DNA of 64,000 nt, taken from Frigoribacterium sp. Leaf415. GTDB lineage: Bacteria > Actinomycetota > Actinomycetes > Actinomycetales > Microbacteriaceae. This document shows, piece after piece, positions 8,582-16,495 of this stretch; the first letter of the stretch is position 1, and each line of letters opens with the position of its first letter. Location of the stretch: the NCBI RefSeq assembly GCF_001424645.1, contig NZ_LMQR01000001.1, positions 3,074,305 through 3,138,304 of the forward strand, written 5' to 3'. Position numbers and translations under genes: made by a program. The notes under the pieces were generated by a model. The model saw only the letters and a list, made by a program, of their open reading frames with translations, had not been told where the DNA came from and did not search any database.

Positions 8582-8612
8582 GGGGTCTCCTGGGGTGGGG
8601 CGAGCCGCACGC

Positions 8613-8670
8613 CGCCACGAAGTGGACACCGCGCCATCTTTTCTGGTGGCGTCGTGTCCACATCGTGGCG
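8613..8670. promoter_or_regulatory. 17-bp inverted repeat between the GlxA-type regulator and HD protein genes
   Basis: The left arm (8613-8629) is CGCCACGAAGTGGACAC. The right arm (8654-8670) is its reverse complement with one mismatch in 17, across a 24-nt spacer. The inner 8 bp, GTGGACAC and GTGTCCAC, are perfect. It lies 31 nt upstream of the GlxA-type start codon. An AraC-type dimer site is plausible but is inference. Confidence 0.5.
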
Positions 8671-8722
8671 GGCTGGCGGGCTGGCGGGCTGGCGGGCTGG
8701 CGGGCTGGCGGGCTGGCGGGCT
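8667..8722. repeat. Tandem 8-bp repeat, seven copies
   Basis: The unit GGCGGGCT is repeated seven times without interruption, then decays. It is non-coding and lies between divergent promoters. It overlaps the right arm of the 17-bp inverted repeat by 4 nt. Such a short, perfect array is prone to slippage and could change promoter spacing between strains. Confidence 0.9.
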
Positions 8723-8770
8723 GCCAGGCCGGCTGGCGGTGTGGCGCGATGTCGACGGACGGTGGCAACA

Positions 8771-8786
8771 CTGCCACTCGTGGCAG
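8771..8786. promoter_or_regulatory. 7-bp inverted repeat upstream of the HD protein gene
   Basis: CTGCCAC and GTGGCAG flank a 2-nt centre. The site lies 14 nt upstream of a TAGAGT -10-like hexamer (8801-8806), so it could position a regulator at the HD-protein promoter. The proposed link to the GlxA-type protein is inference. Confidence 0.45.
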
Positions 8787-8813
8787 GACCTGTCCACTCG
8801 TAGAGTTCCTGCC

Positions 8814-9476
8814 ATGACCGCCGAGCCCCGACCGACCGCCGAGCCCCGACCGACCGCCGAGCCCCGACCGACCGCCGCCGTCCTCGACGACCTGCTCGCG
8901 CCTCCTACGCCCGTGGCCGCCCGCGCCCTCGAGGCGGCCGCCGTCGTGTCGAGCTCGGCCCTCCTCGCGCACAGCCGACGCTCGGCGGCGCTCGCCGTGG
9001 CCCTGGGTCGACGCGAGGGGCTCGAGTTCGACCACGAGCTGCTGTTCGTGGCTGCGGCGCTGCACGACGTCGGACTGGCCGGCCCGTTCGACAGCCACGC
9101 CGAGCCCTTCGAGCGGGCCGGCGGAGAGGTCGCCCGCGTGTTCGCGACCGGGGCGGGGTGGTCGGCCGACCGGTCGCAACGGGTGGTCGACGTCATCGTG
9201 CGGCACATGTGGCCCGCGGTCTCGCCCGGCCTCGACGTCGAGGGGCACCTGCTCGAACGCGCGACGAGCCTCGACGTGTCGGGGGTGGGCGGCGACGACT
9301 GGCCGACCGAGCTCGTCGGCGCCCTCGTCGAGCGGGTCCCGCGCGACGGCTTCGGCGTCGAGTTCGGCGGGCTGATGTCGGCGCAGGCGCACCGGAAGCC
9401 CGGGTCCGAGGCCGGCCGGACGATCCGGAGCGGCATGCGCGACCGCATCGCCGCGAACCCGCTCGACCGCCTCTGA
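8814..9476 (+). CDS. HD-domain protein (possible metal-dependent hydrolase)
   Basis: A 220-aa protein. Residues 2-19 are three copies of the hexapeptide TAEPRP, encoded by three 18-bp repeats. The HD fold follows: His in LLAHSRRSAAL, the HD doublet in AAALHDVGLAGPF, and a later His in DVIVRHMWP. HD proteins hydrolyse phosphates, nitriles or cyanamide; this size resembles the cyanamide hydratase-like group, but the substrate is unknown. TAGAGT at 8801-8806 lies 7 nt before the ATG without a ribosome-binding site, suggesting leaderless expression. The divergent GlxA-type gene is the likely regulator. Confidence 0.78.
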   Translation: MTAEPRPTAEPRPTAEPRPTAAVLDDLLAPPTPVAARALEAAAVVSSSALLAHSRRSAALAVALGRREGLEFDHELLFVAAALHDVGLAGPFDSHAEPFERAGGEVARVFATGAGWSADRSQRVVDVIVRHMWPAVSPGLDVEGHLLERATSLDVSGVGGDDWPTELVGALVERVPRDGFGVEFGGLMSAQAHRKPGSEAGRTIRSGMRDRIAANPLDRL

Positions 9477-9496
9477 CGGCCTCTGGCGCGCTCAAA

Positions 9497-9560
9497 TCGA
9501 ACCACCGATGTGGCGTCGAACCACGCAAGTCGGTGGTTCGACGCCATATCGGTGGTTCGA
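9497..9560. repeat. Palindromic intergenic element, 28-bp arms
   Basis: Left arm 9497-9524 and right arm 9533-9560 are reverse complements at 27 of 28 positions, with an 8-nt loop. Each arm contains two TCGAACCAC-type words, so the element is also internally repeated. It lies just after the HD-protein stop codon and 100 nt before the next gene in the same direction. It may act as a terminator, but it lacks a T-tract and looks more like a REP-type element. Confidence 0.8.
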
Positions 9561-9663
9561 CGCTACTGTGCGTCGATCCGGCCGGCCACCGGCCCGGCCC
9601 CCTCCCGCGATCGCTCTCCATCGGTTAGAATGATGCAAACGTATGAATTTGGAGAGCACCCGC

Positions 9664-10698
9664 ATGGCACACCCCCTCGAGTTCGGCCTCGACACCTTCG
9701 GCGACATCACCGACCGCCTCGACGGCAGCCCGGTCACGCACGCCCAGGCCATCCGCAACCTGGTGGAGCAGGCCGTCCTGGCCGATCAGGTGGGCCTCGA
9801 CTTCATCGGCGTCGGCGAGCACCACCGCAAGGACTTCGCCGTCTCGGCCCCCGAGGTCGTGCTCGCCGCGATCGCCGCCCGCACCGAGACGATCCGCCTG
9901 GGCTCGGCCGTCACCGTCCTCAGCTCGGACGACCCCGTGCGCGTGTTCCAGCGGTTCGCCACGGTCGACGCCATCTCGAACGGTCGCGCCGAGGTCATCC
10001 TCGGCCGCGGCTCGTTCACCGAGTCGTTCCCGCTCTTCGGCCTCGACCTGCAGGACTACGAGGTGCTCTTCGAGGAGAAGATCCAGCTCTTCGCCGAACT
10101 GCTGAAGGAGGGCCCGACGACCTGGTCGGGCACCGTCCGGGCCGGTCTCGACGCGCAAGAGGTCTACCCCAAGACCGAGGGCGGCTCGATCCGCACCTGG
10201 GTCGGCGTCGGCGGATCGCCGCAGTCGGTCATCCGCGCCGCGCACTACGGCTTCCCGCTCTTCCTCGCGATCATCGGCGGCCAGCCCGCCCAGTTCGCGC
10301 CCTACGCCGACCTCTACCGACGTGCCCTCGGCGAGTTCGGCCACGACTCGCAGCCGATCGCGATGCACTCGCCCGGTTTCGTGGCCGAGACCGACGCCGA
10401 AGCCAAGGAGGCGCTGTTCCCGTACCAAGAGGAGCAGACGAACCAGCTCGGTCGCGAACGCGGCTGGCCGCCCTACAGCCGCGCGCAGTACGAGGCCAGC
10501 GCCAGCTCGACCGGTGCGCTCTACGTGGGCTCGCCCGAGACCGTGGCCACGAAGATCGCGCAGAACATGCGCCTGCTCGGCGCGACGCGCTTCGACATGC
10601 GGTACAGCATGGGCCGCCTGCCGCACGAGCTCATGATGCGCAGCATCGAGCTGTATGGCACGAAGGTCGTGCCGCTGGTGCGCGAGATGCTCGCCTGA
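9664..10698 (+). CDS. LLM-class flavin-dependent oxidoreductase (luciferase-like)
   Basis: A 344-aa TIM-barrel protein of the bacterial luciferase superfamily, which uses reduced FMN or F420 for oxygenation or reduction. Family landmarks are GLDFIGVGEHHRKDF (about residues 46-60), TIRLGSAVTVLSSDDPVRVF, and the closing YVGSPETVATKIAQ. I chose the ATG at 9664 because GGAGAGC lies about 8 nt upstream; an in-frame ATG at 9643 would absorb that site. An AT-rich stretch at 9624-9649 includes a possible -10 TAGAAT. The substrate is unknown. Confidence 0.85.
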   Translation: MAHPLEFGLDTFGDITDRLDGSPVTHAQAIRNLVEQAVLADQVGLDFIGVGEHHRKDFAVSAPEVVLAAIAARTETIRLGSAVTVLSSDDPVRVFQRFATVDAISNGRAEVILGRGSFTESFPLFGLDLQDYEVLFEEKIQLFAELLKEGPTTWSGTVRAGLDAQEVYPKTEGGSIRTWVGVGGSPQSVIRAAHYGFPLFLAIIGGQPAQFAPYADLYRRALGEFGHDSQPIAMHSPGFVAETDAEAKEALFPYQEEQTNQLGRERGWPPYSRAQYEASASSTGALYVGSPETVATKIAQNMRLLGATRFDMRYSMGRLPHELMMRSIELYGTKVVPLVREMLA

Positions 10699-10722
10699 TC
10701 CGACCCGCGCCTCCTCGGGGCG

Positions 10723-12708
10723 TCAGCGGGTGCGCTCGCGCTGGTGCGCCAGCGCCTCGAGCTGCTCGTTGTACGCCCTGAGCTCGGCGTCGTCGTCGCG
10801 CTCGGCCTGGCGGTCCTTGCGGACGGCCTCTCGACCGTCGCTGCGGCTCCACATGATCGCCACCGCGATGGCCATGACGATCGTCGGGATCTCGCCGACG
10901 CTCCAGGCGATGCCGCCGGCGACGTACTGGTCCTGCATCGGGGTCGGCCCCCAGGTGCGACCCATGGCGCCGTACCAGTCGGCCAGGAAGAGCCCCGTGG
11001 CGCTCATGATGCCCAGGCCGAAGAACGCGTGGAACGCCATGGTCCCGAGCAGCACGACGAGCCGGGCGGGGTAGGGGAGTCGACCCTTGACCGGGTCGAT
11101 GCCGATCATGGACTGCACGAAGAGGTAGCCGGTGATCAGGAAGTGCACGATCATCCAGTAGTGGCCGATGTGCGTGGTCGTCGCCCAGCTGAACAACGGC
11201 GTGTAGTAGAACGCCCACAGCGAGCCCGCGAACAGCACGGCGGCGACGATCGGGTTGCTGACGAACGTCGCGAACCGCGAGTGCACCAGGATCATGATCC
11301 ACTCACGCCCGCCCCGCGTGCCGTCGCTGCGCTTCTTGATGGTGCGCAGCGCGAGCGTGACCGGGGCGCCGGGCACCAGCAGCACGGGCACGAGCATGCC
11401 CAGCGCCATGTGCGCGAGCATGTGCGTGCTGAAGAGGTACTCCTCGTAGACGTTCGGGGCGCCGCAGGTGATGTAGAACAGCACGAGGAGGCCCGCCACC
11501 CACGAGACGGTCCGGCCGACCGGCCAGCGGTCGCCGCGGCGGTGCAGGCGAACGACGCCGGCCAGGTAGAAGAAGATGCCGAAGGCGCAGAGCAGGCCCC
11601 AGAGCAGGTCGACGTTCCACTCGGTGAGGTAGCGCAGGGGCGTCAGCTCGGGTGGCAGTGCCTCTTCGGTGAGGATGACCGCGGCGGTCGGATCGGCGAG
11701 GTCGGTCGCGGCGACCTGCTCGACCGGGGTGGCCGTCCGGGCGAGGGCGGCCGCGACGCCCGACGCGAGCCCCATGAACGCGAGCTCGGCGGTGACGAAC
11801 CACCAGAAGAGCTTCGCCGTCGCCTTGGGGTGGGTCGCGAGGCGGCCGACGAGCCAGCGGCGCTGCACGACGCCGAACAGGCCCAGCGCGACGAGGGCGA
11901 ACGTCTTGACCAGCACGAGCACGCCGTAGCCCGACGTCAGGGCCGACCAGTCGCCGATGCGGATCGCGGCGCTGCCGATGCCCGACACCGCGACGACCAC
12001 GAAGCAGACGATGGCCACGCTCGAGTAGCGGGCGAGCACGACCGCCAGCCGGCCGCTCGAGAGGTGGCCGCGCAGCAGCACGATGGCGAGCAGGCCGCCC
12101 AGCCAGACCGAGGCCCCGACCAGGTGCAGGGCGAGGTCGGTGACGGCGGCGTCGTGCCCGCTCGTGCCGGCCGCGTGGCCCTGCTCGGCGATGGGGATGA
12201 GCCCGCCCGCGGCGAGCACCGTGACGGCGACGATCAACCAGATGTTGCGGACGATGAAGCAGAGCACCGTGACGGTCGCCGCGATCAGCGTCGTGATGAG
12301 CCAGGCGGTGCCGAGCTCGGTGTTCGTCAGGAAGAACGCGAGCGTCCGCCCGAACTGGTCGTCGAAGGTGACCGGGACGTTGGCGACGCTGAGGAAGGTG
12401 AAGAAGGTGGTGATCGCCGAGGCGACGGCCCAGAAGCCGGCGGCGGCCGCGGCGACGTCCATGGCGCGGTCGTACTCGGCCTCGCGTCGGGTGAGCGCGA
12501 AGCAGGTCAGGAAGAGCGTGCCGATGGTGAGGGCCGCGCCGATGTTGCCCAGCATCTTGGCCATGGGCAGGCCGTAGCGCACGACCTCGCCGGGGTCGAC
12601 GACGAGGGGCGCGTCGGCCGCCCCGCCGAACTTCAGCGCGGCGAGGAGGGACGCGAACGCCACCAGCACGAGCAGTGCGGGCGCCGTGGTACGAGCGAGT
12701 CTGGGCAT
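10723..12708 (-). CDS. Fused CopD copper-transport / CtaG cytochrome oxidase assembly membrane protein
   Basis: A 661-aa polytopic protein. The N-terminal ~330 residues resemble CopD/YcnJ (helices with HAAGTSGHDAAVTDLALHLVGASVWLGG). The C-terminal half is a caa3-type CtaG domain (CGAPNVYEEYLFSTHMLAHMALGMLVPVLL and HIGHYWMIVHFLITGYLFV), with conserved His residues. This fusion is common in Actinobacteria and is thought to move copper to cytochrome oxidase. The tail is charged and helical. It is the last gene of this leftward stretch and is separated from HU by a terminator hairpin. Confidence 0.88.
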   Translation of the reverse strand: MPRLARTTAPALLVLVAFASLLAALKFGGAADAPLVVDPGEVVRYGLPMAKMLGNIGAALTIGTLFLTCFALTRREAEYDRAMDVAAAAAGFWAVASAITTFFTFLSVANVPVTFDDQFGRTLAFFLTNTELGTAWLITTLIAATVTVLCFIVRNIWLIVAVTVLAAGGLIPIAEQGHAAGTSGHDAAVTDLALHLVGASVWLGGLLAIVLLRGHLSSGRLAVVLARYSSVAIVCFVVVAVSGIGSAAIRIGDWSALTSGYGVLVLVKTFALVALGLFGVVQRRWLVGRLATHPKATAKLFWWFVTAELAFMGLASGVAAALARTATPVEQVAATDLADPTAAVILTEEALPPELTPLRYLTEWNVDLLWGLLCAFGIFFYLAGVVRLHRRGDRWPVGRTVSWVAGLLVLFYITCGAPNVYEEYLFSTHMLAHMALGMLVPVLLVPGAPVTLALRTIKKRSDGTRGGREWIMILVHSRFATFVSNPIVAAVLFAGSLWAFYYTPLFSWATTTHIGHYWMIVHFLITGYLFVQSMIGIDPVKGRLPYPARLVVLLGTMAFHAFFGLGIMSATGLFLADWYGAMGRTWGPTPMQDQYVAGGIAWSVGEIPTIVMAIAVAIMWSRSDGREAVRKDRQAERDDDAELRAYNEQLEALAHQRERTR

Positions 12709-12787
12709 CGTCTACCAGGGTAAGTCGGATCGCCTGGTGAACAGGCGGGGGTGAGGGGCGTCGCTCGACGTCGAGTGATCGGAACGA

Positions 12788-12828
12788 GAGAAGGGGCGGG
12801 ACGACCGATGGTCGTCACGCCCCTTCTC
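12788..12828 (-). terminator. Rho-independent terminator-like hairpin after the HU gene
   Basis: Outer arms GAGAAGGGGCG and CGCCCCTTCTC, then inner arms GACGACC and GGTCGTC around GAT, give a long, nearly perfect stem with one bulge. It starts 22 nt downstream of the HU stop codon on the minus strand. No T-run follows, which is usual in high-GC actinobacteria. Confidence 0.85.
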
Positions 12829-12849
12829 GGGTGCTCGTGAGAGCGAGGA

Positions 12850-13137
12850 CTACTTGACGGCAGCCTTGAGCTTGCTGCCGGCGCTGACCTTGACGCTGTC
12901 GCTGGCGGCGATCTCGAGGGCCTCACCCGTCTGCGGGTTGCGGCCGGTGCGAGCGGCGCGGTGCGTCTTCTCGAAGGCGATCCACCCGGGGATGGTGACC
13001 TTCGTGCCGTCGGCGACCGACTTCGAGACGACGGAGAAGAACGCGTCGACGACGCCGCTGACGGCGGCCTGGCTCTGGCCGGACTCGGATGCGACAGCTG
13101 CGACGAGCTCGGTACGGTTCAGTGACTTGTCAGCCAT
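12850..13137 (-). CDS. hup: HU-family nucleoid DNA-binding protein
   Basis: A 95-aa HU/IHF-like protein. The N-terminal helices (LNRTELVAAVASESGQSQAA) and beta-arm region (GTKVTIPGWIAFEKTHRAAR, then TGRNPQTGE) are standard. It binds and bends DNA as a dimer. The length equals short HU, without the Lys/Ala-rich tail of mycobacterial HupB. The ATG follows GAGGAGG at good spacing; an in-frame ATG 24 nt upstream would consume that site. It is monocistronic, with its own terminator. Confidence 0.95.
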   Translation of the reverse strand: MADKSLNRTELVAAVASESGQSQAAVSGVVDAFFSVVSKSVADGTKVTIPGWIAFEKTHRAARTGRNPQTGEALEIAASDSVKVSAGSKLKAAVK

Positions 13138-13242
13138 GTAAATGTCCTCCTCGGACTTCATTCGGTGTGACGAGACACGGCGTTCACCATGCCTGTGCGA
13201 TCGAGACCAGAGAGCCGAGGGCCCTGTGGAACCGGTTGAAAC

Positions 13243-13548
13243 CTACCAGGAAGACTTCGTGATGCCCGGCAACTCGCCACGGTGGGCCATGTCGCGGAAA
13301 CGCACGCGGCTGATGCCGTAGGCCTTGAGGTGACCGCGGGGGCGGCCGTCGACCGAGTCGCGGTTGCGGAGGCGGACCGGCGACGCGTTGCGCGGCAGCT
13401 TCTGCAGACCGAGGCGAGCGGCCTCGCGGCTCTCGTCGGAACCGTTCGGGTCGATCAGGGCCTTCTTCAGCTCGAGACGCTTCTCGGCGTAGCGGGCCAC
13501 GATCTCGGCGCGCTGGTTGTTCTTGGCGATCATGCTCTTCTTGGCCAT
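13243..13548 (-). CDS. rpsN: 30S ribosomal protein S14, zinc-independent type
   Basis: A 101-aa S14 of the long form. It lacks the CxxC zinc ribbon of the short form and ends in the conserved [20 protein letters not shown]. It follows rpmG by 2 nt and rpmB, forming an rpmB-rpmG-rpsN operon. In many Actinobacteria such zinc-free S14, L33 and L28 paralogues replace zinc-binding versions during zinc starvation under Zur control. The neighbouring zur-znu block fits, but whether another rpsN exists is not visible here. Confidence 0.95.
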   Translation of the reverse strand: MAKKSMIAKNNQRAEIVARYAEKRLELKKALIDPNGSDESREAARLGLQKLPRNASPVRLRNRDSVDGRPRGHLKAYGISRVRFRDMAHRGELPGITKSSW

Positions 13549-13550
13549 TT

Positions 13551-13718
13551 TTAGCGCTCCTCGCGGAATTCGACGTGCTTGCGAATCACCGGGTCGTACT
13601 TCTTCAGCACGAGACGGTCGGGGTTGTTGCGACGGTTCTTCTTGGTCACGTACGTGAAACCGGTGCCCGCCGTCGAGCGGAGCTTGATGATGGGACGGAC
13701 GTCCTGTTGACGAGCCAT
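13551..13718 (-). CDS. rpmG: 50S ribosomal protein L33, zinc-independent type
   Basis: A 55-aa protein beginning [18 protein letters not shown] and ending [12 protein letters not shown]. The Lys/Arg-rich core [19 protein letters not shown] is typical of L33. It has no cysteines, so the two CxxC zinc knuckles of the alternative form are absent. Its ATG overlaps the rpmB stop codon by 1 nt, and rpsN follows after 2 nt. Confidence 0.93.
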   Translation of the reverse strand: MARQQDVRPIIKLRSTAGTGFTYVTKKNRRNNPDRLVLKKYDPVIRKHVEFREER

Positions 13719-13954
13719 TAGATCTTCTCCCCACGAGCGAGCAGGTCCTTGACGACCGACTCGATGCCACGAGCGTCGATGACCTTGATGCCCTTGGCGC
13801 TGAGCTGCAGCGTCACGTTACGACGAAGCGACGGCACGTAGTACGTCTTCTTCTGGATGTTCGGGTCGAAACGACGCTTGGTGCGTCGGTGCGAGTGCGA
13901 GATGTTGTGTCCGAAGCCGGGAACGGCTCCGGTCACCTGGCAGGTTGCTGCCAT
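13718..13954 (-). CDS. rpmB: 50S ribosomal protein L28, zinc-independent type
   Basis: A 78-aa L28. Diagnostic segments are [32 protein letters not shown], and [22 protein letters not shown]. Only one cysteine is present, so the CxxC pairs of the zinc-binding form are missing. GGAGGA precedes the ATG. It is the first gene of the rpmB-rpmG-rpsN operon. I see no clear Zur box in its leader, only a 7-bp stem; zinc control of this operon is therefore unproven. Confidence 0.95.
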   Translation of the reverse strand: MAATCQVTGAVPGFGHNISHSHRRTKRRFDPNIQKKTYYVPSLRRNVTLQLSAKGIKVIDARGIESVVKDLLARGEKI

Positions 13955-13975
13955 GGTTTTCCTCCGTAGATACCG

Positions 13976-13993
13976 TGAGGGCCGGAGCCCTCA
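13976..13993. promoter_or_regulatory. Small hairpin in the rpmB leader
   Basis: TGAGGGC and GCCCTCA flank a 4-nt loop about 22 nt upstream of the rpmB start codon. It could be a leader-mRNA stem or an operator. It does not match the known actinobacterial Zur palindrome. A further 8-bp stem, GCCCGATC with GATCGGGC, lies at 14028-14047. The rest of 13994-14165 shows no gene. Confidence 0.45.
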
Positions 13994-14165
13994 CCCAAGG
14001 TCACTTGTCGGCGCGCCGGTCCCCCTTGCCCGATCGAAGGATCGGGCGATGGTGCCGGGGGGCGGTGCACATGGGCGCAGAGAGCGCCCAACCAAAGGGA
14101 GAGCTTACGCGACACGCCCGGACCCACGCAACCCGCGCCTCCTCGGCATGACGGATCGGGGACGC

Positions 14166-14280
14166 GGAGGCGCGGCTCGGCGGATCGAGGAGGCGCGGCT
14201 CGGCGGATCGAGGAGGCGCGGCTCGGCGGATCGAGGAGGCGCGGCTCGGCGGATCGAGGAGGCGCGGCTCAGCTGATCGC
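14166..14280. repeat. Tandem 23-bp repeat, five copies, built on the dispersed GGAGGCGCGG word
   Basis: The unit begins GGAGGCGCGGCTC and ends GGCGGATCGA. Copies start at 14166, 14189, 14212, 14235 and 14258. The first four are identical; the fifth has diverged and contains the zur stop codon (14269-14271). The array lies between zur and the ribosomal protein operon. A single opposite-strand copy of the word lies just beside it at 14134-14142. Confidence 0.93.
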
Positions 14281-14685
14281 GGAGGCGTCGGCGGCCGCAC
14301 GGGCCTCGGCCGTGCACGCCGGGCACAGGCCGAACACGTCGACCACGTGCTGCGCCTCGGTGAACCCGTGTGTCGCGGCGACGTGCTGGGCCCAGGTCTC
14401 GACCTCGTCGGCCTCGATCTCGACGGTGGTGCCGCAGTTGCGGCAGATGAGGTGGTGGTGGTGCGTGCCCGGGGTGCAGGCGCGGTAGAGACTCTCGCCC
14501 TCTTGTTGCAGCGAGTCGGCGGAGCCGTCGGCGGCGAGGTCGGCGAGGGCCCGGTAGACCGTGGCCAGGCCGATGCCGGTCTCGCGCAGGTGGGCGTGCA
14601 GCGCCTGGGCGCTGACGAACCCCTCGCTCGTGCCGAGTGCTTCTCGCACGGCCTCGCGTTGCCACGTGTTGCGTCGGACCACCAC
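14269..14685 (-). CDS. zur: Fur-family zinc uptake regulator (Zur-like)
   Basis: A 138-aa Fur-family repressor. The winged helix (SAQALHAHLRETGIGLATVY, then RALADLA) precedes the metal-binding dimerisation domain with HHHHLICRNCGTTVEIE and the second structural pair CPAC. Placement beside znuABC and zinc-free ribosomal proteins argues for zinc rather than iron sensing. I chose the GTG at 14685, with AGGA upstream. The C-terminal codons run into a tandem 23-bp array. The likely target site is at 17508-17522, upstream of znuA. Confidence 0.88.
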   Translation of the reverse strand: MVVRRNTWQREAVREALGTSEGFVSAQALHAHLRETGIGLATVYRALADLAADGSADSLQQEGESLYRACTPGTHHHHLICRNCGTTVEIEADEVETWAQHVAATHGFTEAQHVVDVFGLCPACTAEARAAADASAIS

Positions 14686-14726
14686 GTCGTCCTGCCTCTC
14701 TGTCCCGTCAGACCCGGGAGTGTGTG

Positions 14727-15617
14727 TCAGACCCCGGTCGAGGCCAAGGGTACCCGCGGACCCCTGCGCGGCTTCCCGGCGGCGGTCGTGCGACGCCAGC
14801 TGACCAGACGGCAGACGAGCCAGATCGTGAACGAGATCGTCGTGACGTAGGGGCTGATCGGCAGGCCGCCGCCGAGGGCGAGCAGGATGCCGCCGACGAC
14901 CGAGACGACGGCGAACGTCACGCTGAGCACGGGCACGAGTCGGGGGTTCACGGTCAACCTCAGCGCGGCCGCGGCGGGCGTCACGAGCAGCGAGAGGACG
15001 AGCAGTGCACCGATGATCTGCACCGACACGGCGACCGACAGGCCGAGCACGAGCATGAACACGATGCCGAGCGTGCGCACGGGCACGCCGGCCGCCGCGG
15101 CGACGTCGGGGTCGACGCTGGCGAAGGTCAGCGGACGCCAGATCACGATCAACGTGACGATGACGACGGCTGAGATGGCGACCAGCCAGCCCAGCTGCGG
15201 GTTGTCGACCGACACGATCTGGCCGGTCAGCAGCCCGAACTTGTTGGCCGACCGCCCCCGGTAGAGCGCCAGGAAGAGGATGCCGAGGCCCAGGCCGAAC
15301 GGCATGAGCACCGCGATGATCGAGTTGCGCTCGCGCGCCCGGGTGCCCAGCAGTCCGATCAGCAGGGCCGCGAGCAGGCTGCCGACGAGCGAACCGCTGA
15401 CCACGTCGACGCCGAGCAGCAGGGCGGCGGCGGCGCCGGCGAAGGAGAGTTCGCTGATGCCGTGCACCGCGAAGGGCATGTTGCGCGTGATGACGAACGG
15501 GCCGATCAGGCCACCCACCAGGCCGAGCACCGCGCCCGCGATGACGCTGTTCCGGACCAGCACGAGCAGCTCGCCGAAGTCCTGGAAGCTGAACAGCTGC
15601 GACCACAGGTCGGTCAT
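14727..15617 (-). CDS. znuB: Zinc/manganese ABC transporter permease (ZnuB-like)
   Basis: A 296-aa ABC-3 family permease with about eight hydrophobic helices. Recognisable family segments are FVITRNMPFAVHGISELSFA (about residues 41-60) and SVQIIGALLVLSLLVTPAAA. The ATG overlaps the znuC stop codon. It forms a znuA-znuC-znuB operon read leftwards, with zur directly downstream in the same direction. Zinc as substrate is inferred from Zur and the zinc-sparing ribosomal genes. Confidence 0.9.
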   Translation of the reverse strand: MTDLWSQLFSFQDFGELLVLVRNSVIAGAVLGLVGGLIGPFVITRNMPFAVHGISELSFAGAAAALLLGVDVVSGSLVGSLLAALLIGLLGTRARERNSIIAVLMPFGLGLGILFLALYRGRSANKFGLLTGQIVSVDNPQLGWLVAISAVVIVTLIVIWRPLTFASVDPDVAAAAGVPVRTLGIVFMLVLGLSVAVSVQIIGALLVLSLLVTPAAAALRLTVNPRLVPVLSVTFAVVSVVGGILLALGGGLPISPYVTTISFTIWLVCRLVSWRRTTAAGKPRRGPRVPLASTGV

Positions 15618-16495
15618 CGGACGAGCCCTTCGTCGTCGTGGTGCTCGTCGACGTGGTGGTCGTGGCCGTCGTGGCTGCCGACGATCACGATGCGACCCAT
15701 GGTGCGGATCACGTCGACCGGGGTGCCGTAGAGGTCGCTCAGCACGTCGGCGCGCAGCACCTCGTCGGGCGTGCCGATGCGGAACCGGCCGCCGGCGAGG
15801 TAGAGCACCCGGTCGACGACGTCGAGGATGGGGTTGACGTCGTGCGTCACGAACACGACCGCGGCGTTGCGGGCCCGCCGCTGCTCGTCGATCAGCCGGG
15901 TGACCTCGCGCTGGTGGCGGAGGTCGAGCGAGATGAGGGGTTCGTCGCAGAGCAGCAGGGCCGGTTCGGCGGCCAGGGCCTGGCCGACCCGCGTGCGCTG
16001 TTGCTCGCCGCCGCTGAGGCTGGCGACCGGCGAGGTCGCGAACGACGTGGCGCCGACGTCGTCGACCAGGGCGTCGATGCGGGCCCGTTCGGCGGCCGAC
16101 TCGCGGCGCGGCCCCCAGCGGTGGCCCGTGACGCCGAGCGCGATCATGTCGCGGGCGCGCAGCGGGGTGCCGGACTCCATCAGTCGTTGCTGCGGCACGT
16201 AGCCGATGCGGCGGTGGCCGCGCCCGACCGGTCGGCCGAGGAACTCGATGCTGCCCTCGGTCAGCTGCTGCTGGCCGAGGATCGTGCGCAGCATCGTCGT
16301 CTTGCCCGCGCCGTTCGGCCCGAGCACCGCGATGAACTCGCCCGGCCGCACGTCGAGGTCGAGCCCCGACCAGAGCGTGCGGGCGCCGAACGAGACCCCG
16401 GCGTCGCGGAGGCGCAGCACGGCGTCGCCGCCGCCACCGGCCGAGGAGGCGCGGGTGGCGGCGGCGACGGAGGTCGCGCCGGACGGGTCGGTCAC
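15614..16495 (-). CDS. znuC: Zinc ABC transporter ATP-binding protein (ZnuC-like)
   Basis: A 293-aa ABC ATPase with Walker A VLGPNGAGKTTML, Q-loop YVPQQRLM, signature SLSGGEQQRTRVGQALA and Walker B LLLCDEPLISLD. The GTG start overlaps the znuA stop codon (GTGA). The first ~25 residues are an unconserved tail, part of which (TRASSAGGGG) is encoded by a copy of the dispersed word at 16445-16453. The C-terminus is His- and Asp-rich (HDGHDHHVDEHHDDEG) and could bind zinc. Confidence 0.9.
   Translation of the reverse strand: MTDPSGATSVAAATRASSAGGGGDAVLRLRDAGVSFGARTLWSGLDLDVRPGEFIAVLGPNGAGKTTMLRTILGQQQLTEGSIEFLGRPVGRGHRRIGYVPQQRLMESGTPLRARDMIALGVTGHRWGPRRESAAERARIDALVDDVGATSFATSPVASLSGGEQQRTRVGQALAAEPALLLCDEPLISLDLRHQREVTRLIDEQRRARNAAVVFVTHDVNPILDVVDRVLYLAGGRFRIGTPDEVLRADVLSDLYGTPVDVIRTMGRIVIVGSHDGHDHHVDEHHDDEGLVR

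Noticed and set aside
14166..14280. CRISPR-like array from 23-bp repeats
   Set aside because: There are no spacers and the unit is built on the dispersed word; it is a simple tandem array.
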